Positions 16,890 through 26,422 are shown, counted from the stretch's first letter. The stretch: DNA of 64,000 bases from Solwaraspora sp. WMMA2065 (GCF_030345075.1 NZ_CP128361.1:930001-994000), one strand, 5' to 3'. The notes: a model not told the origin generated them from the sequence alone. Numbers and translations: made by a program.

Positions 16890-17957
16890 GTGAGCCAGCA
16901 ACCGTCGTCTCCGCCCGTGCTGTCGGAGTCTCAGTCCGTGCTGTCGGACTTCATCGCCGGGCTGCCGAAGGTCGAGCTGCATGTGCACCATGTCGGGTCG
17001 GCGTCGCCGCGGATCGTCGCCGAGCTGGCCCAGCGGCACGAGGGGCGGTCCCCGGTCCCCGCCGACGAGGCCGCGTTGGCCGACTACTTCGTGTTCCGCG
17101 ACTTCGCACACTTCGTCGAGATCTACCTGAGCGTCGTCGATCTGATCCGCGACGACGAGGACGTCTGGGTGCTCACCCATGAGGTGGCCCGCGAGTTGGC
17201 CGCCCAGCAGGTCCGGTACGCCGAGCTGACGGTGACGCCGTACTCGCACGTGCGGCGTGGCATTCCCGCGCCCGCGTTGTGCACGGCGATCGAGGACGCC
17301 CGGCGACGGGCCCGCGCCGACTTCGGCATCGAGCTGCGCTGGTGTTTCGACATACCGGGGGAGGCGGGGCTGCCGGCGGCCGAGGAGACGCTGCGGATCT
17401 GCCTCGACGAGGCCCCGGACGGTCTGATCAGTTTCGGTCTGGGTGGGCCGGAGATCGGCGTCCCCCGGCCCCAGTTCAAGCCGTACTTCGACCAGGCCCG
17501 GGCGGCCGGGCTGCATTCGGTGCCGCACGCCGGCGAGACCACCGGTCCGGAGACGGTCTGGGACGCGCTGCGCGAGCTGGGCGCCGAACGGATCGGCCAC
17601 GGCACGTCCAGCGTGCGGGACCCGGAGCTGGTGGCGTTCCTGGCGGAGCGGCGGATTCCGCTGGAGGTGTGCCCGACGTCCAATCTGCGCACCGGCGCGG
17701 TGCCGCAGCTGTCCGCGCACCCGCTCGCCGACATGGTCGCCGCCGGCGTGCTGGTGACGATCAACTCCGACGACCCGCCGATGTTCGGCACCAGCCTCAA
17801 CCAGGAGTACGCGGTGGCCGCGTCCCTGTTGCGGGCCGGCCCGCAACAGCTCGCCGGCCTGGCCCGCGACGCGGTGACCGCCTCGTTCCTGTCCGCCGCC
17901 GAGAAGCGGCGGCTGCGGGACGAGATCGACGGCTATCTGGCGGCGCAGGTCGCGTAG
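16890..17957 (+). CDS. Adenosine deaminase-family protein (possibly aminodeoxyfutalosine deaminase)
   Basis: 355 residues with an amidohydrolase barrel. Metal and catalytic motifs are VELHVHHVGS (HxH), PHAGET (His and catalytic Glu), RIGHGTS (His) and NSDDPPMFGTSL (the Asp pair). In classical adenosine deaminase the first motif reads HLHLDG, and its Asp contacts the ribose 5'-OH. Here that Asp is Val. This points to a substrate altered at the 5' position, such as aminodeoxyfutalosine of the menaquinone pathway (inference). GTG 16890 follows GAGGAGG at 16871-16877. It could still be a true adenosine deaminase. Confidence 0.75.
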   Translation: MSQQPSSPPVLSESQSVLSDFIAGLPKVELHVHHVGSASPRIVAELAQRHEGRSPVPADEAALADYFVFRDFAHFVEIYLSVVDLIRDDEDVWVLTHEVARELAAQQVRYAELTVTPYSHVRRGIPAPALCTAIEDARRRARADFGIELRWCFDIPGEAGLPAAEETLRICLDEAPDGLISFGLGGPEIGVPRPQFKPYFDQARAAGLHSVPHAGETTGPETVWDALRELGAERIGHGTSSVRDPELVAFLAERRIPLEVCPTSNLRTGAVPQLSAHPLADMVAAGVLVTINSDDPPMFGTSLNQEYAVAASLLRAGPQQLAGLARDAVTASFLSAAEKRRLRDEIDGYLAAQVA

Positions 17958-18127
17958 CTCGGGTCCTGCCAGCAGGCGAGGACCGCGACCACCAGCGCGC
18001 CGATCACCGTCATCCAACGCAGCACCTGCCGTGTGGTGATCGGCCTGGCTTCGTCCTGGTCGACGGTGGGTGATCCGGCTGGCGGTGGCTCAGCGGCCGG
18101 CGGCGGCGCAGCGGCTGACGGTGACAC
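17933..18127 (-). CDS. Small proline-rich membrane protein (64 aa)
   Basis: From GTG 18127 with AGGCAGG a few bases upstream. The N-terminal half is Pro/Ala rich (PSAAAPPPAAEPPPAG). One membrane helix follows (VLRWMTVIGALVVAVLACW), then a short outside tail with a second cysteine (DPSYATCAAR). Its end overlaps the end of the deaminase gene by 25 bases. It lies just downstream of the two-component operon on the same strand. Function unknown. Confidence 0.5.
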   Translation of the reverse strand: MSPSAAAPPPAAEPPPAGSPTVDQDEARPITTRQVLRWMTVIGALVVAVLACWQDPSYATCAAR

Positions 18128-18141
18128 GTCGACCTGCCTCT

Positions 18142-18212
18142 GTCCAGGGTGGGCGCGCGGCGGGACATCGGTGTTGGGGACCGGGCCCCGCCGCGCGCAA
18201 GCGTCCCTGGAC
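18142..18212. terminator. Two-part GC-rich hairpin after the two-component operon
   Basis: An outer 8-bp stem (GTCCAGGG 18142-18149 with CCCTGGAC 18205-18212) encloses an inner perfect 12-bp stem (GCGCGCGGCGGG 18153-18164 with its complement 18187-18198). It lies downstream of the histidine kinase gene on the minus strand and just before the small membrane protein start at 18127. A terminator for the kinase operon is the simplest reading, and an attenuator for the small gene is the alternative. Confidence 0.5.
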
Positions 18213-18364
18213 TGGGGATTTGGGACGGTACTGCGGGTGAGTCGTCCAGGAAACGCCGATGGGTTCGGAGCAGATGCTGCCATCCGGCGCAGGGCCTGCG
18301 GAACGACGTTAAGCCAGACCTAAGGAATACTTGTGCCGGCGAAGACCCGGCCGTGATCTGCCGG

Positions 18365-19795
18365 TCAGCGCGGCGCCGGCCGGCGACGGGTCCGGCCCCG
18401 GTCCCGGTCCCGGTCCCGGTCGCGTTCCCGGGCCAGCCGGCCGACCAGTCCGAACCGACTCATCGGCCGGGGCGGGGCGGCCTCGGCGTCGGCGAGCAGC
18501 ATCACCACGCTCGCCCCGCCGAGCCGGGCCCGGTCCAGGCTGACCGACCCGTTCGCCTGCAACGCCACCCGGCGGGCGATGTCCAGGCCGAGCCCGGTGG
18601 AGCCCTGGTCGCTGGCGCCGCGCCGCAGTGCCCGGTCCGGGTTGGCGATGCCCGGCCCGGCGTCGTCGACCCGGATCGCCACGTAGCCGTCCCGACGGGA
18701 CACCGCCACCTCGAACGCGGTGCCCTGCGGCGTGTAGCGGAACACGTTGCCGAGCACCGCGTCGAGCGCGGCCGCCAGCTCGGCCCGGGGCACCGGCACC
18801 GGGGTTCGCAGCTGCGCGCCGATCACGTTGTACGGCCGGTTCTGGTCGCCGGCCAGCGCCGACCAGAAGACCATCCGGTCGCGGACCACCTCGGCGACGT
18901 CGCAGCTGCCCTGGCCGACCTCCTGGGTGACCGTCTTGCGGGTCGTGTTGATCAGAACGTCGACCTCACCCTCCAGGGTGACGATCGCCTGACGGATCCG
19001 GCGGATCGTCCGCCGCCGGTCCAGCTCGGCCTCGCTGAACGAGCCGACGCTGGTGTCGTCGGAGTCGAGCGCGTCGGCGTCCAGCCGCAGCACGGTCAGC
19101 GGGGTGCGTAGCCGGTGGGACAGGTCGGCGACGAGTTCACGTTCGTCGGTCCGGGAAGTGACCAGCCGGTCCGCCATCCGGTTGAACGCGTACCCGGCCT
19201 CGGCCAGCTCGCGCGGCCCGTCAGGCTGGATGCGCACCGCTAGATCCCCGTCACCGACCGCCATCGCCGCGTCGACCAGCCCTTTCGTCGCGGCGACGGC
19301 GCGCGCGGCGATCCGGTCCACGACGATGACCGAGCAGACGACCAGACCTGCGGCGATGCCGACCAGCAGCAGCCAGGTGCCGGCCGCACCCCGGTTGAGC
19401 TCGCCGTCGGCGACGAAGACCTCGACGACGGTGACCGCCTCACCGACCGTGACCGGCTCCAGGTGCAGCACCCCGCCGTCGGTGGCCACCACCGTCGGCC
19501 CGGTGCCGGCGGCGGCGTCGGTGACCTGCTGGCTGGTCGCGCGTACGGTGCCGGCCGGGTCGAGTCCGTGCACCACCGGCTGCCGGTCGGTGCTCTCGCC
19601 GAGACCGGCCACGGCCCGGCGGACCCCTTCCGGGTCGTTGCTGACCGCCAACGCGCCGCGCGCCACGGCGGCACGCCGGGCCGCGTCGGCCAGTGCCTGC
19701 TCGCGGGTCTCCCGCTGCAGCTGCAGGCCGAGCGGGATGAGGAAGGCCAACGCGATGATCGATGCCATGCCGGCCCCGAGGTAGGCCAGCGCCAA
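18365..19795 (-). CDS. Two-component sensor histidine kinase
   Basis: About 476 residues. It has a membrane helix (GMASIIALAFLIPLGLQL), an extracytoplasmic sensor loop of about 130 residues, a second helix (WLLLVGIAAGLVVCSVIVV), then HAMP. The HisKA domain follows with the phosphoacceptor His in DLSHRLRTPL, and the ATPase domain has DDAGPGIAN and GLGLDIARR. TTG 19795 lies three bases past the response-regulator stop and keeps the first helix whole. ATG 19768 is an alternative. The C-terminal tail is an Arg-Asp repeat (RDRDRDRGR) encoded by tandem hexamers. The signal sensed is unknown. Confidence 0.85.
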   Translation of the reverse strand: MALAYLGAGMASIIALAFLIPLGLQLQRETREQALADAARRAAVARGALAVSNDPEGVRRAVAGLGESTDRQPVVHGLDPAGTVRATSQQVTDAAAGTGPTVVATDGGVLHLEPVTVGEAVTVVEVFVADGELNRGAAGTWLLLVGIAAGLVVCSVIVVDRIAARAVAATKGLVDAAMAVGDGDLAVRIQPDGPRELAEAGYAFNRMADRLVTSRTDERELVADLSHRLRTPLTVLRLDADALDSDDTSVGSFSEAELDRRRTIRRIRQAIVTLEGEVDVLINTTRKTVTQEVGQGSCDVAEVVRDRMVFWSALAGDQNRPYNVIGAQLRTPVPVPRAELAAALDAVLGNVFRYTPQGTAFEVAVSRRDGYVAIRVDDAGPGIANPDRALRRGASDQGSTGLGLDIARRVALQANGSVSLDRARLGGASVVMLLADAEAAPPRPMSRFGLVGRLARERDRDRDRDRGRTRRRPAPR

Positions 19796-19797
19796 CC

Positions 19798-20487
19798 TCA
19801 GTCCGGTACCACCAGCCGGAAGCCGACCCCCCGCACGGTGCGCAGGTAGCGCGGCTTCGCTGCGGATTCGCCCATTTTGCGGCGAAGCCAGTAAAGATGC
19901 ACGTCGATGGTCTGGTCCTCGCCGACCGACGGCTGCCGCCATACCTCCTCCAACAGCTCCCGGCGGGACACTACCCGACCTGGGCGGGCGGCCAGATAGG
20001 CCAGCAGGTCGAACTCCTTGCGGGTCAGCGCCAGGGCCTCGCCGTCCAGCGTGGCGCTGCGTTCGCCGACGTCGACCCGCAGCCCACCGACCTGGTGCAC
20101 GGCGGGCGGCACCGACCGGCTCGCCCGGCCGGCCCGGCGCAGCACCGTGGTGATCCGGGCGTCCAGGTGCGCGCCGGTGAACGGCTTGACCATGTAGTCG
20201 TCGGCCCCGGCCCGCAGCAGCCGGACGATCGCCTGCTCGTCGTCGCGGGCGGTGGCGATGATGATCGGCACGTCGGTGATGCCGCGCAGCATCCGCAACG
20301 CGTCCGACCCGTCCAGGTCCGGCAGGCCCAGGTCGAGAACCACCAGGTCGGGGGTTTCCGCGGCGACCCGGCGTAGCGCGTCCAGGGCGGTGCCGACCGC
20401 ATGGACCGCGTGCCCGCGGTCGGCCAGCGAGCGCAACATGGCGCCGCGCACAACGTGGTCGTCTTCGACCAGGAGCACCGTAGCCAC
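19798..20487 (-). CDS. OmpR/PhoB-family response regulator
   Basis: 229 residues. The receiver domain has the acidic pair in LLVEDDH, the phosphorylated Asp in VVLDLGLPD, the Thr in IIATARDD and the Lys in YMVKPF. The C-terminal winged-helix domain runs from LTRKEFDLLAYLA to TVRGVGFRLV. GTG 20487 is preceded by TACGGT ending six bases upstream, so the mRNA is probably leaderless. It is followed directly by its histidine kinase partner. Confidence 0.92.
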   Translation of the reverse strand: MATVLLVEDDHVVRGAMLRSLADRGHAVHAVGTALDALRRVAAETPDLVVLDLGLPDLDGSDALRMLRGITDVPIIIATARDDEQAIVRLLRAGADDYMVKPFTGAHLDARITTVLRRAGRASRSVPPAVHQVGGLRVDVGERSATLDGEALALTRKEFDLLAYLAARPGRVVSRRELLEEVWRQPSVGEDQTIDVHLYWLRRKMGESAAKPRYLRTVRGVGFRLVVPD

Positions 20488-20611
20488 CTCACGACCGTAC
20501 TGCCCCTGGCAAGTCGGCGGTGACCGCGGTCACCGCGCACGGCGGCGCAGTCCGACGTACGTCGCGGTCCCGTCGACGACGATCGCTGGGTCGGTCGCCG
20601 CCGACGATGGC

Positions 20612-21754
20612 TCAGGGCAGCCGCAACACCCAGCGGTACGCCTGCACCATCCCGGTGTCGAAGCCGGCCGCCGACCCCCACAGGAAGATCCGGAACCGCC
20701 GGTACATCGGCTCCCCCCAGCGCTGCACCACCTCGTCCCGGGCCGCGTCCAGCCGCCGGGCCCATTCCCGGCAGGTCAGGTAGTAGTTGTGCCGGTCATC
20801 GGCGATGCTGCACAGCTCGAACGGGGAACGGGCCACGTGCCGCAGGTACTGGTGCAGCAGCAGCGGCGCGGACCGGCCCGGATAGATGTAGCGCTTCATG
20901 AACGCCGACGCGACGTGCTTGCGCCGCATCGCCAGCGCGTCGAGGTAGACCCGCCCGCCGGGCCTGAGCAGCTCCGCGTACTTGCGCAGGCTGCGGCGGT
21001 AGTCCGGCAGGTGCTCGGTCACCCCCATGTTGACGATCGCGTCGTAGCGACGCTCGTCGGTGAAGCCGAAGATGTGCTGCCGCACCACCCGTACGTCGAG
21101 CTGCTCCCGATCGAACAGGTCGACGAGGTAGCGCTCCGACTCCCGCGACAGGGTCGTGGTGGTCACCTCGATGCCCTGCCGGGCCGCGTGTTCGGCGAAC
21201 GCACCCCAGCCGCCGCCCACCTCCAGCACCCGGTCACCCGGCTTGACCCCGATCGCCTCCAGCGCCAGGTCCATCTTGCGGGTCATCGCGTCCTCGAGCG
21301 GCTCGTCGTCGGCGGCGAACACGCCCTCCGTGTAACAGCGGTGCCGGGTGTCGAGGAAGGTCAGGAAGAACTCCGACTCCGAGTCGTAGTGGTGGGAGAT
21401 CGCCCGTCGGTCGTCCTCCCGCCGGCCGCGCAGCAGCCCGGTGAACACGCCGGAGAACCGGGCCACCGGATGCAGGTCGGTGAAGAACGCCCGCATCCGC
21501 AGCGCGGCGGACAGGTCACCCTCCACGTCCAGCCAGCCCTGCAGGTACGCCACGGCGACCGCGAACTGGTCCAACGCGGCCAGCGCCCGGGCACCACGGG
21601 GGTGACGTACGGCGATGGTGAACTGCGGGTCGCCCGGGCCGAAGCGGTGCTCCGTCCCGGCGACGTCCAGCACGGCGAACGGCACCGGCCGCCGGCTGGC
21701 GAAAAATGAGTCGTATCGGCGCCGCAGAGCGCCGACCATGTCGGTGGCAGCCAC
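20612..21754 (-). CDS. Cyclopropane-fatty-acyl-phospholipid synthase family methyltransferase
   Basis: 380 residues. The family methylates or cyclopropanates unsaturated acyl chains of phospholipids using S-adenosylmethionine. Present are the HHYDSESEFF motif, the SAM loop VLEVGGGWGAFA, the IVNMGVTEHL segment and the C-terminal LYDHRHNYYLT-like region (IADDRHNYYLTCREWARR). GTG 21754 is preceded by a TAGATT hexamer ending six bases upstream, so it is probably leaderless. It is divergent from thrS. Confidence 0.88.
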   Translation of the reverse strand: MAATDMVGALRRRYDSFFASRRPVPFAVLDVAGTEHRFGPGDPQFTIAVRHPRGARALAALDQFAVAVAYLQGWLDVEGDLSAALRMRAFFTDLHPVARFSGVFTGLLRGRREDDRRAISHHYDSESEFFLTFLDTRHRCYTEGVFAADDEPLEDAMTRKMDLALEAIGVKPGDRVLEVGGGWGAFAEHAARQGIEVTTTTLSRESERYLVDLFDREQLDVRVVRQHIFGFTDERRYDAIVNMGVTEHLPDYRRSLRKYAELLRPGGRVYLDALAMRRKHVASAFMKRYIYPGRSAPLLLHQYLRHVARSPFELCSIADDRHNYYLTCREWARRLDAARDEVVQRWGEPMYRRFRIFLWGSAAGFDTGMVQAYRWVLRLP

Positions 21755-21952
21755 GGCGTCAATCTAACGCCGGAACCGGGTCGACGTCAGGGCGTTGCAA
21801 CAGGACCGACACCCGGTGACGCCGACGTGGGGCGATAGCATCATGGCCGGCCGGGCCCGCCCCGGCCACCGGAGCGTCGTCGCCGACCCTGCCGGACCAC
21901 CGAGCCACCGAGCCACCGTACGCACCGATTCATCGACCGTGAGGAGCCCGTC

Positions 21953-24010
21953 GTGTCCGCAAGCGCAGCCAGTCCCCAGGCCGAACCCGTCGTGGTCCCG
22001 GCCGGGACCACGGCCGCGGACGCGATCGCCGCCGCCGGTCTGCCGGTGAACGGCCCGAAGGCGATCGTCGTGGTCCGCGACCCCGACGGCACCCTGCGTG
22101 ACCTGGACTGGTCACCGGAGGCCGAGACCGGGGTCGAGCCGGTCGCCCTGGACTCCCCGGACGGGCTCGCGGTACTGCGCCACTCCACCGCGCACGTGCT
22201 CGCCCAGGCGGTGCAGGACCTGTTCCCGGAGGCCAAACTGGGTATCGGCCCGCCGATCACCAACGGCTTCTACTACGACTTCGACGTCGCCCGGCCATTC
22301 CAGCCCGAGGACCTCGACAAGCTGGAAAAGCGGATGCAGGAGATCATCAAATCCGGGCAGCGGTTCCGGCGGCGGCGGTTCGCTGACCTCGACGCCGCCC
22401 GGGCGGAGCTCGCCGACGAGCCGTACAAGCTGGAGCTGGTCGACGTCAAGGGCACCGCCGACTTCGACGCCAGCGAGGTGATGGAGGTCGGCGGCGGCGA
22501 GCTGACCATCTACGACAACCTCGACCCGAGCTCCGGTAAGACCTGCTGGTCGGACCTGTGCCGGGGCCCGCACCTGCCGTCCACCCGGCTGATCGGCGCG
22601 GTCAAGCTGATGCGCAGCGCGGCGGCGTACTGGCGGGGATCCGAGCGCAACCCGCAGCTGCAGCGGATCTACGGCACCGCCTGGCCGACCCGCGACGCGC
22701 TCAAGGCGTACCTGAAGCTGCTCGACGAGGCCGCCCGCCGCGATCACCGCAAGCTCGGCGCGGACCTCGACCTGTTCAGCTTCCCGGACGAGATCGGATC
22801 CGGGCTGGCGGTGTTCCACCCCAAGGGCGGCATCATCCGTCGGGAGCTGGAGGACTACTCGCGCCGTCGGCACGAGCAGGCCGGGTACGAGTTCGTCTAC
22901 TCCCCGCACATCAGCAAGTCCCAGCTGTTCGAGACCTCGGGGCACCTGCCGTACTACTCCGACACCATGTTCCCGCCGGCGGAGATGGAAGGCGCGCAGT
23001 ACTACCTCAAGGCGATGAACTGCCCGATGCACAACCTGATTTTCCGGTCGCGGGGGCGGTCGTACCGGGAGCTGCCGCTGCGGCTGTTCGAGTTCGGCAC
23101 CGTCTACCGGTACGAGAAGTCCGGCGTGGTGCACGGCCTGACCCGGGTGCGCGGGTTGACCATGGACGACTCGCACATCTACTGCACCCGGGAGCAGATG
23201 CCCGGCGAGCTGCGCTCGCTGCTCGCCTTCGTGCTCGACCTGTTGCGGGACTACGGTCTCGACGACTTCTACCTGGAGCTGTCCACCCGCGACGACTCGG
23301 ACAAGTTCATCGGCGACCCGGCCGAGTGGGCCGACGCCACCGAGACCCTGCGGCAGGCGGCCATCGACTCGGGGCTGGAGCTGGTGCCCGACCCGGGCGG
23401 CGCGGCCTTCTACGGCCCGAAGATCTCGGTGCAGGCCCGTGACGCGATCGGCCGGACCTGGCAGATGTCCACCATCCAGCTGGACTTCAACCAGCCGAAG
23501 CGGTTCGGCCTGGAGTACCAGGCCGCCGACGGCACCCGGCAGCAGCCGATGATGATCCACCGGGCGTTGTTCGGGTCGATCGAGCGGTTCTTCGGCATCC
23601 TCACCGAGCACTACGCCGGCGCGTTCCCGGCCTGGCTGGCCCCGGTGCAGGTGACCGGCATCCCGATCCGCACCGACCACGGCGACTACCTGGCCGAGTT
23701 CGTCGCCATGCTGCGCGCCGAGGGCATCCGGGCCGAGGTGGACTTCTCCGACGACCGGATGCAGAAGAAGATCCGCACCGCCCAGCAGCAGAAGGTGCCG
23801 TTCATGGCGATCGCCGGCGACGCCGACGTGTCGGCCGGGACCGTTTCATTCCGCTACCGCGACGGTTCGCAGCGTAACGGGGTGCCGTTGGCCGAAGCGG
23901 TGGCCCACGTCGTCGACGTGGTGCGGTCCCGGACCAACGTCAACCCGACCGCGACCGTTCCCGACAGTCAGTCGGGGTCCGACGGTCAGCAGGGGCCCGC
24001 CGGGCAGTGA
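21953..24010 (+). CDS. thrS: Threonyl-tRNA synthetase
   Basis: 685 residues with the full ThrRS order. It has an N-terminal TGS domain, the editing domain ([21 protein letters not shown]), and the class II catalytic core with the zinc ligands in [10 protein letters not shown] and motif 2 in [15 protein letters not shown]. The anticodon-binding domain follows ([16 protein letters not shown]). GTG 21953 follows a TGAGGAG site. A TAGCAT hexamer at 21835-21840 is a plausible -10. The 20-residue tail after the anticodon domain is polar. It is followed by the HIT gene, as in mycobacteria. Confidence 0.96.
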   Translation: MSASAASPQAEPVVVPAGTTAADAIAAAGLPVNGPKAIVVVRDPDGTLRDLDWSPEAETGVEPVALDSPDGLAVLRHSTAHVLAQAVQDLFPEAKLGIGPPITNGFYYDFDVARPFQPEDLDKLEKRMQEIIKSGQRFRRRRFADLDAARAELADEPYKLELVDVKGTADFDASEVMEVGGGELTIYDNLDPSSGKTCWSDLCRGPHLPSTRLIGAVKLMRSAAAYWRGSERNPQLQRIYGTAWPTRDALKAYLKLLDEAARRDHRKLGADLDLFSFPDEIGSGLAVFHPKGGIIRRELEDYSRRRHEQAGYEFVYSPHISKSQLFETSGHLPYYSDTMFPPAEMEGAQYYLKAMNCPMHNLIFRSRGRSYRELPLRLFEFGTVYRYEKSGVVHGLTRVRGLTMDDSHIYCTREQMPGELRSLLAFVLDLLRDYGLDDFYLELSTRDDSDKFIGDPAEWADATETLRQAAIDSGLELVPDPGGAAFYGPKISVQARDAIGRTWQMSTIQLDFNQPKRFGLEYQAADGTRQQPMMIHRALFGSIERFFGILTEHYAGAFPAWLAPVQVTGIPIRTDHGDYLAEFVAMLRAEGIRAEVDFSDDRMQKKIRTAQQQKVPFMAIAGDADVSAGTVSFRYRDGSQRNGVPLAEAVAHVVDVVRSRTNVNPTATVPDSQSGSDGQQGPAGQ

Positions 24011-24061
24011 GCCGGGTCGCCGTCGGGTGAGTCCGGCCGGCCGAGCCCGTACGATCATGGG

Positions 24062-24601
24062 GTGACTGGCACGACCGGACAACCGGGCCCGGATGGCCTG
24101 GAACGACTCTGGACACCGCACCGGATGGCGTACATCTCCGGTGCGGACCGGCCCGACGGTGGCTACGACTCGCCGACCGGCTGCCCGTTCTGCCTGGCCC
24201 CCGGTCGGCCGGCCGAGCAGAGTCTGGTGGTGGCCCGGGGCGAACGGGTCTTCGCCGTGCTCAACCTCTACCCGTACAACCCCGGTCACCTGTTGATCTG
24301 CCCGTACCGGCACGTCGCGGACTACCCGGAGTTGGACCGGGCCGAGACCGCCGAGCTGGCCGAGTTCACCCAGACCGCGATGCGGGTGATCCGCGCCGTG
24401 AGCAGCGCGCACGGCTTCAACATCGGGATGAACCAGGGTGGGGTGGCCGGTGCCGGCATCGCCGCCCACCTGCACCAGCACGTGGTGCCCCGGTGGGGCG
24501 GGGACGCGAACTTCATGCCGGTGATCGGCCGTACCAAGGTGCTGCCGCAGCTGCTCGCCGACACCCGCGACCTGTTCAGCGGGGCGTGGCCGGCGACCTG
24601 A
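24062..24601 (+). CDS. HIT-family protein (Ap4A phosphorylase-like)
   Basis: 179 residues. The histidine triad AHLHQHVVPRW is intact, and the nucleotide pocket FAVLNLYPYNPGHLLICPYRH is typical. A CPFC pair near the N terminus matches actinobacterial diadenosine-tetraphosphate phosphorylases that sit next to thrS. GTG 24062 is preceded by TACGAT ending seven bases away (CATGGG between), so the gene has its own leaderless promoter. In mycobacteria the next gene is pgsA. Here four kilobases intervene. Confidence 0.88.
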   Translation: MTGTTGQPGPDGLERLWTPHRMAYISGADRPDGGYDSPTGCPFCLAPGRPAEQSLVVARGERVFAVLNLYPYNPGHLLICPYRHVADYPELDRAETAELAEFTQTAMRVIRAVSSAHGFNIGMNQGGVAGAGIAAHLHQHVVPRWGGDANFMPVIGRTKVLPQLLADTRDLFSGAWPAT

Positions 24602-24619
24602 CAGGGGTATCCCCGTTAG

Positions 24620-24669
24620 CGAAAACTAGTTGTCGAAAACTTGATTTCGGTATCTGGTTTTCGTAGTGT
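24620..24669 (+). promoter_or_regulatory. Promoter and repeat operator of the TetR gene
   Basis: A -35-like TTGATT (24641-24646) and a -10-like TAGTGT (24664-24669) are 17 bases apart. The AT-rich region holds CGAAAACT twice (24620-24627, 24634-24641) and the inverted GTTTTCG (24657-24663) that overlaps the spacer. A repressor bound here would block the promoter, so the TetR protein may regulate itself (inference). Confidence 0.55.
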
Positions 24670-24691
24670 CGGTAGGGGCGAGGAGGTGACG

Positions 24692-25294
24692 GTGTCGGAG
24701 ACGCAGGCCAGACCGCGTCGCAGCCGGCTCTCGGCGGAGCGCGAGCAGGAGCTGCTGACGGTCGCACTGGCGATGGTGCGCGAGCGCGGCTACGACGCGG
24801 TCACCATCGACGACATCGCGGCTGCGGCAAAGGCCAGCACCGCTACGTTGTACCGGCGCTGGGAGAGCAAGTCGATGCTGGTCATTCGGGCTCTGCAGGC
24901 GCAGAAGCCCGCTCCGGCGATCGAAATCGACACCGGCTCCCTCCGCGGCGACCTGCTGGCACTGGCGACGATAGCCAGCGACGCGGCCCGAATCAGGGAC
25001 TCGCATGACGCGGCCATGACGGGTCTGGCCCGGGACGTGTTGCTCAATCCCGAGCTGATGCTCGCCCTCCGCGAGCTCATGATCGAGCCGCAGATCCAGG
25101 CGATGCGTCGGATGCTTCAGCGACACGTCGACGCCGGGCGGATCGGCCCGGACAACCCGGTCCTCGATCTGGTGGACCAGATCCTCCTCGGGCCGTTGCT
25201 GGCCGGCCAGCTCTACCTCGGTCACCGGCCCGGCCTGGCCGCCCGAATCGTCGATGAGGTCCTGTTGCCGCTGCTGAGCGCGACGCGCGGCTGA
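24692..25294 (+). CDS. TetR/AcrR-family transcriptional regulator
   Basis: 200 residues. The N-terminal helix-turn-helix is clear (TIDDIAAAAKASTATLYRRWESKSMLV). The C-terminal ligand-binding domain is of the type with LLGPLLAGQLYLGHRP. GTG 24692 is chosen because GAGGAGG (24680-24686) is five bases upstream. It lies upstream of, and in the same direction as, an epimerase-type oxidoreductase, its most likely target. The ligand is unknown. Confidence 0.88.
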   Translation: MSETQARPRRSRLSAEREQELLTVALAMVRERGYDAVTIDDIAAAAKASTATLYRRWESKSMLVIRALQAQKPAPAIEIDTGSLRGDLLALATIASDAARIRDSHDAAMTGLARDVLLNPELMLALRELMIEPQIQAMRRMLQRHVDAGRIGPDNPVLDLVDQILLGPLLAGQLYLGHRPGLAARIVDEVLLPLLSATRG

Positions 25295-25402
25295 GTCAGC
25301 TCCCGCGCCGTCTGGCCCAGGTCATCCGACGAGCTCGTTGCCTGTCCCGAGCGATCACGGTCCGTGATCGTTGGTTCGCGCTGTCAAGTTTGGGGAATCT
25401 CG

Positions 25403-26419
25403 ATGTCAACAAACCGTATCCTGGTCACCGGTGGCACCGGCTTCGTCGCCTCGTACGTGATCCGAGGTGCCCTGGCCCGCAACTTCCAGGTCCGGACAAC
25501 CGTACGCTCGCCGGCCCGGACCCCCGAGCTACGCCGCACCGTCGGCGACGACTCCATCGAGGTGGTGACCGCCGACCTCACCGAGGACGCCGGCTGGGAC
25601 GCCGCCGCACAGGGCTGTCGCTACATCCTGCACATCGCCTCCCCGTTCCCCGGAATCCGACCGGCCAACGAGAACGATCTGGTCTTGCCGGCCCGCGACG
25701 GCACGCTCAGAGTGTTGCGGGCCGCCCGCGACGCAGGAGTACATCGAGTGGTGATGACGTCGTCGTTTGGGGCGGTCGGCTATGGCCAGCAACCGCCGGA
25801 CCGTCCCTTCACCGAACAGGACTGGACGGATCCCGACGCGCCGGGTATCGACCCGTACATCAAGTCCAAGACCGTCGCCGAGCGGGCGGCATGGGACTTC
25901 GTCGAGGGTACCGACGGAGGTGTGGAGTTGGTGGTCCTCAACCCCACCGGAATCTTCGGGCCGGTCCTCAGCAGCGACCATCCCCCCTCGGTAGGCATCA
26001 TCCAGGCGATGCTGTCCGGCCGGATGCCGCGCGTTCCCGACCTGTGGGTGTCCCCGGTCGATGTGCGGGACCTCGCAGACCTGCAGATGGCCGCCATGCT
26101 GACGCCGGAAGCCGCCGGGCACCGCTACCTCGCCGCCAGCGGCGCCCTGCTGTCGTTGCGGGATATCGCCGCGATCCTGCGCCGCCGGCTCGGCGCGGAC
26201 GCAGCGAAGGTCTCCATCCGAGCGATGCCATCGACGCTGGTGCGGATTCTGGCCCCGTTCGTCCCGCAGCTGCGGGCAATGGTCGGCAACCTGGGGGTGC
26301 GTCGCCCGGTCTGCACCGACGCCGCCCGCGAAACCTTCGGCTGGACACCGCGGCCGGCAGAGGACACTGTCGTCGACACCGGACGCAGTCTCGTTCACAG
26401 CAGTCGGACCGGAGGCTGA
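25403..26419 (+). CDS. NAD(P)-dependent epimerase/dehydratase (dihydroflavonol reductase-like)
   Basis: 338 residues of the extended SDR class. NAD(P) binding is TGGTGFVASYVIRGAL, and the catalytic Tyr and Lys are in DPYIKSKTVAERAAW. VLNPTGIFGPVL and the C-terminal ARETFGWTPRPAEDTVV complete the family pattern. It resembles the dihydroflavonol/cinnamoyl reductase group rather than sugar epimerases. The substrate is unknown. ATG 25403 follows GGGGA at suitable spacing. It is probably controlled by the TetR gene upstream. Confidence 0.82.
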   Translation: MSTNRILVTGGTGFVASYVIRGALARNFQVRTTVRSPARTPELRRTVGDDSIEVVTADLTEDAGWDAAAQGCRYILHIASPFPGIRPANENDLVLPARDGTLRVLRAARDAGVHRVVMTSSFGAVGYGQQPPDRPFTEQDWTDPDAPGIDPYIKSKTVAERAAWDFVEGTDGGVELVVLNPTGIFGPVLSSDHPPSVGIIQAMLSGRMPRVPDLWVSPVDVRDLADLQMAAMLTPEAAGHRYLAASGALLSLRDIAAILRRRLGADAAKVSIRAMPSTLVRILAPFVPQLRAMVGNLGVRRPVCTDAARETFGWTPRPAEDTVVDTGRSLVHSSRTGG

Positions 26420-26422
26420 GGG

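Noticed and set aside
18400-18425. Tandem CCGGTC hexamers as a possible CRISPR or satellite array
   Set aside because: They are within the kinase reading frame and code for an Arg-Asp repeat, and there are no spacers.
21755-21952. T-box leader before thrS
   Set aside because: No T-box core sequence or specifier stem is seen. Only short CCGAGCCA repeats are present.
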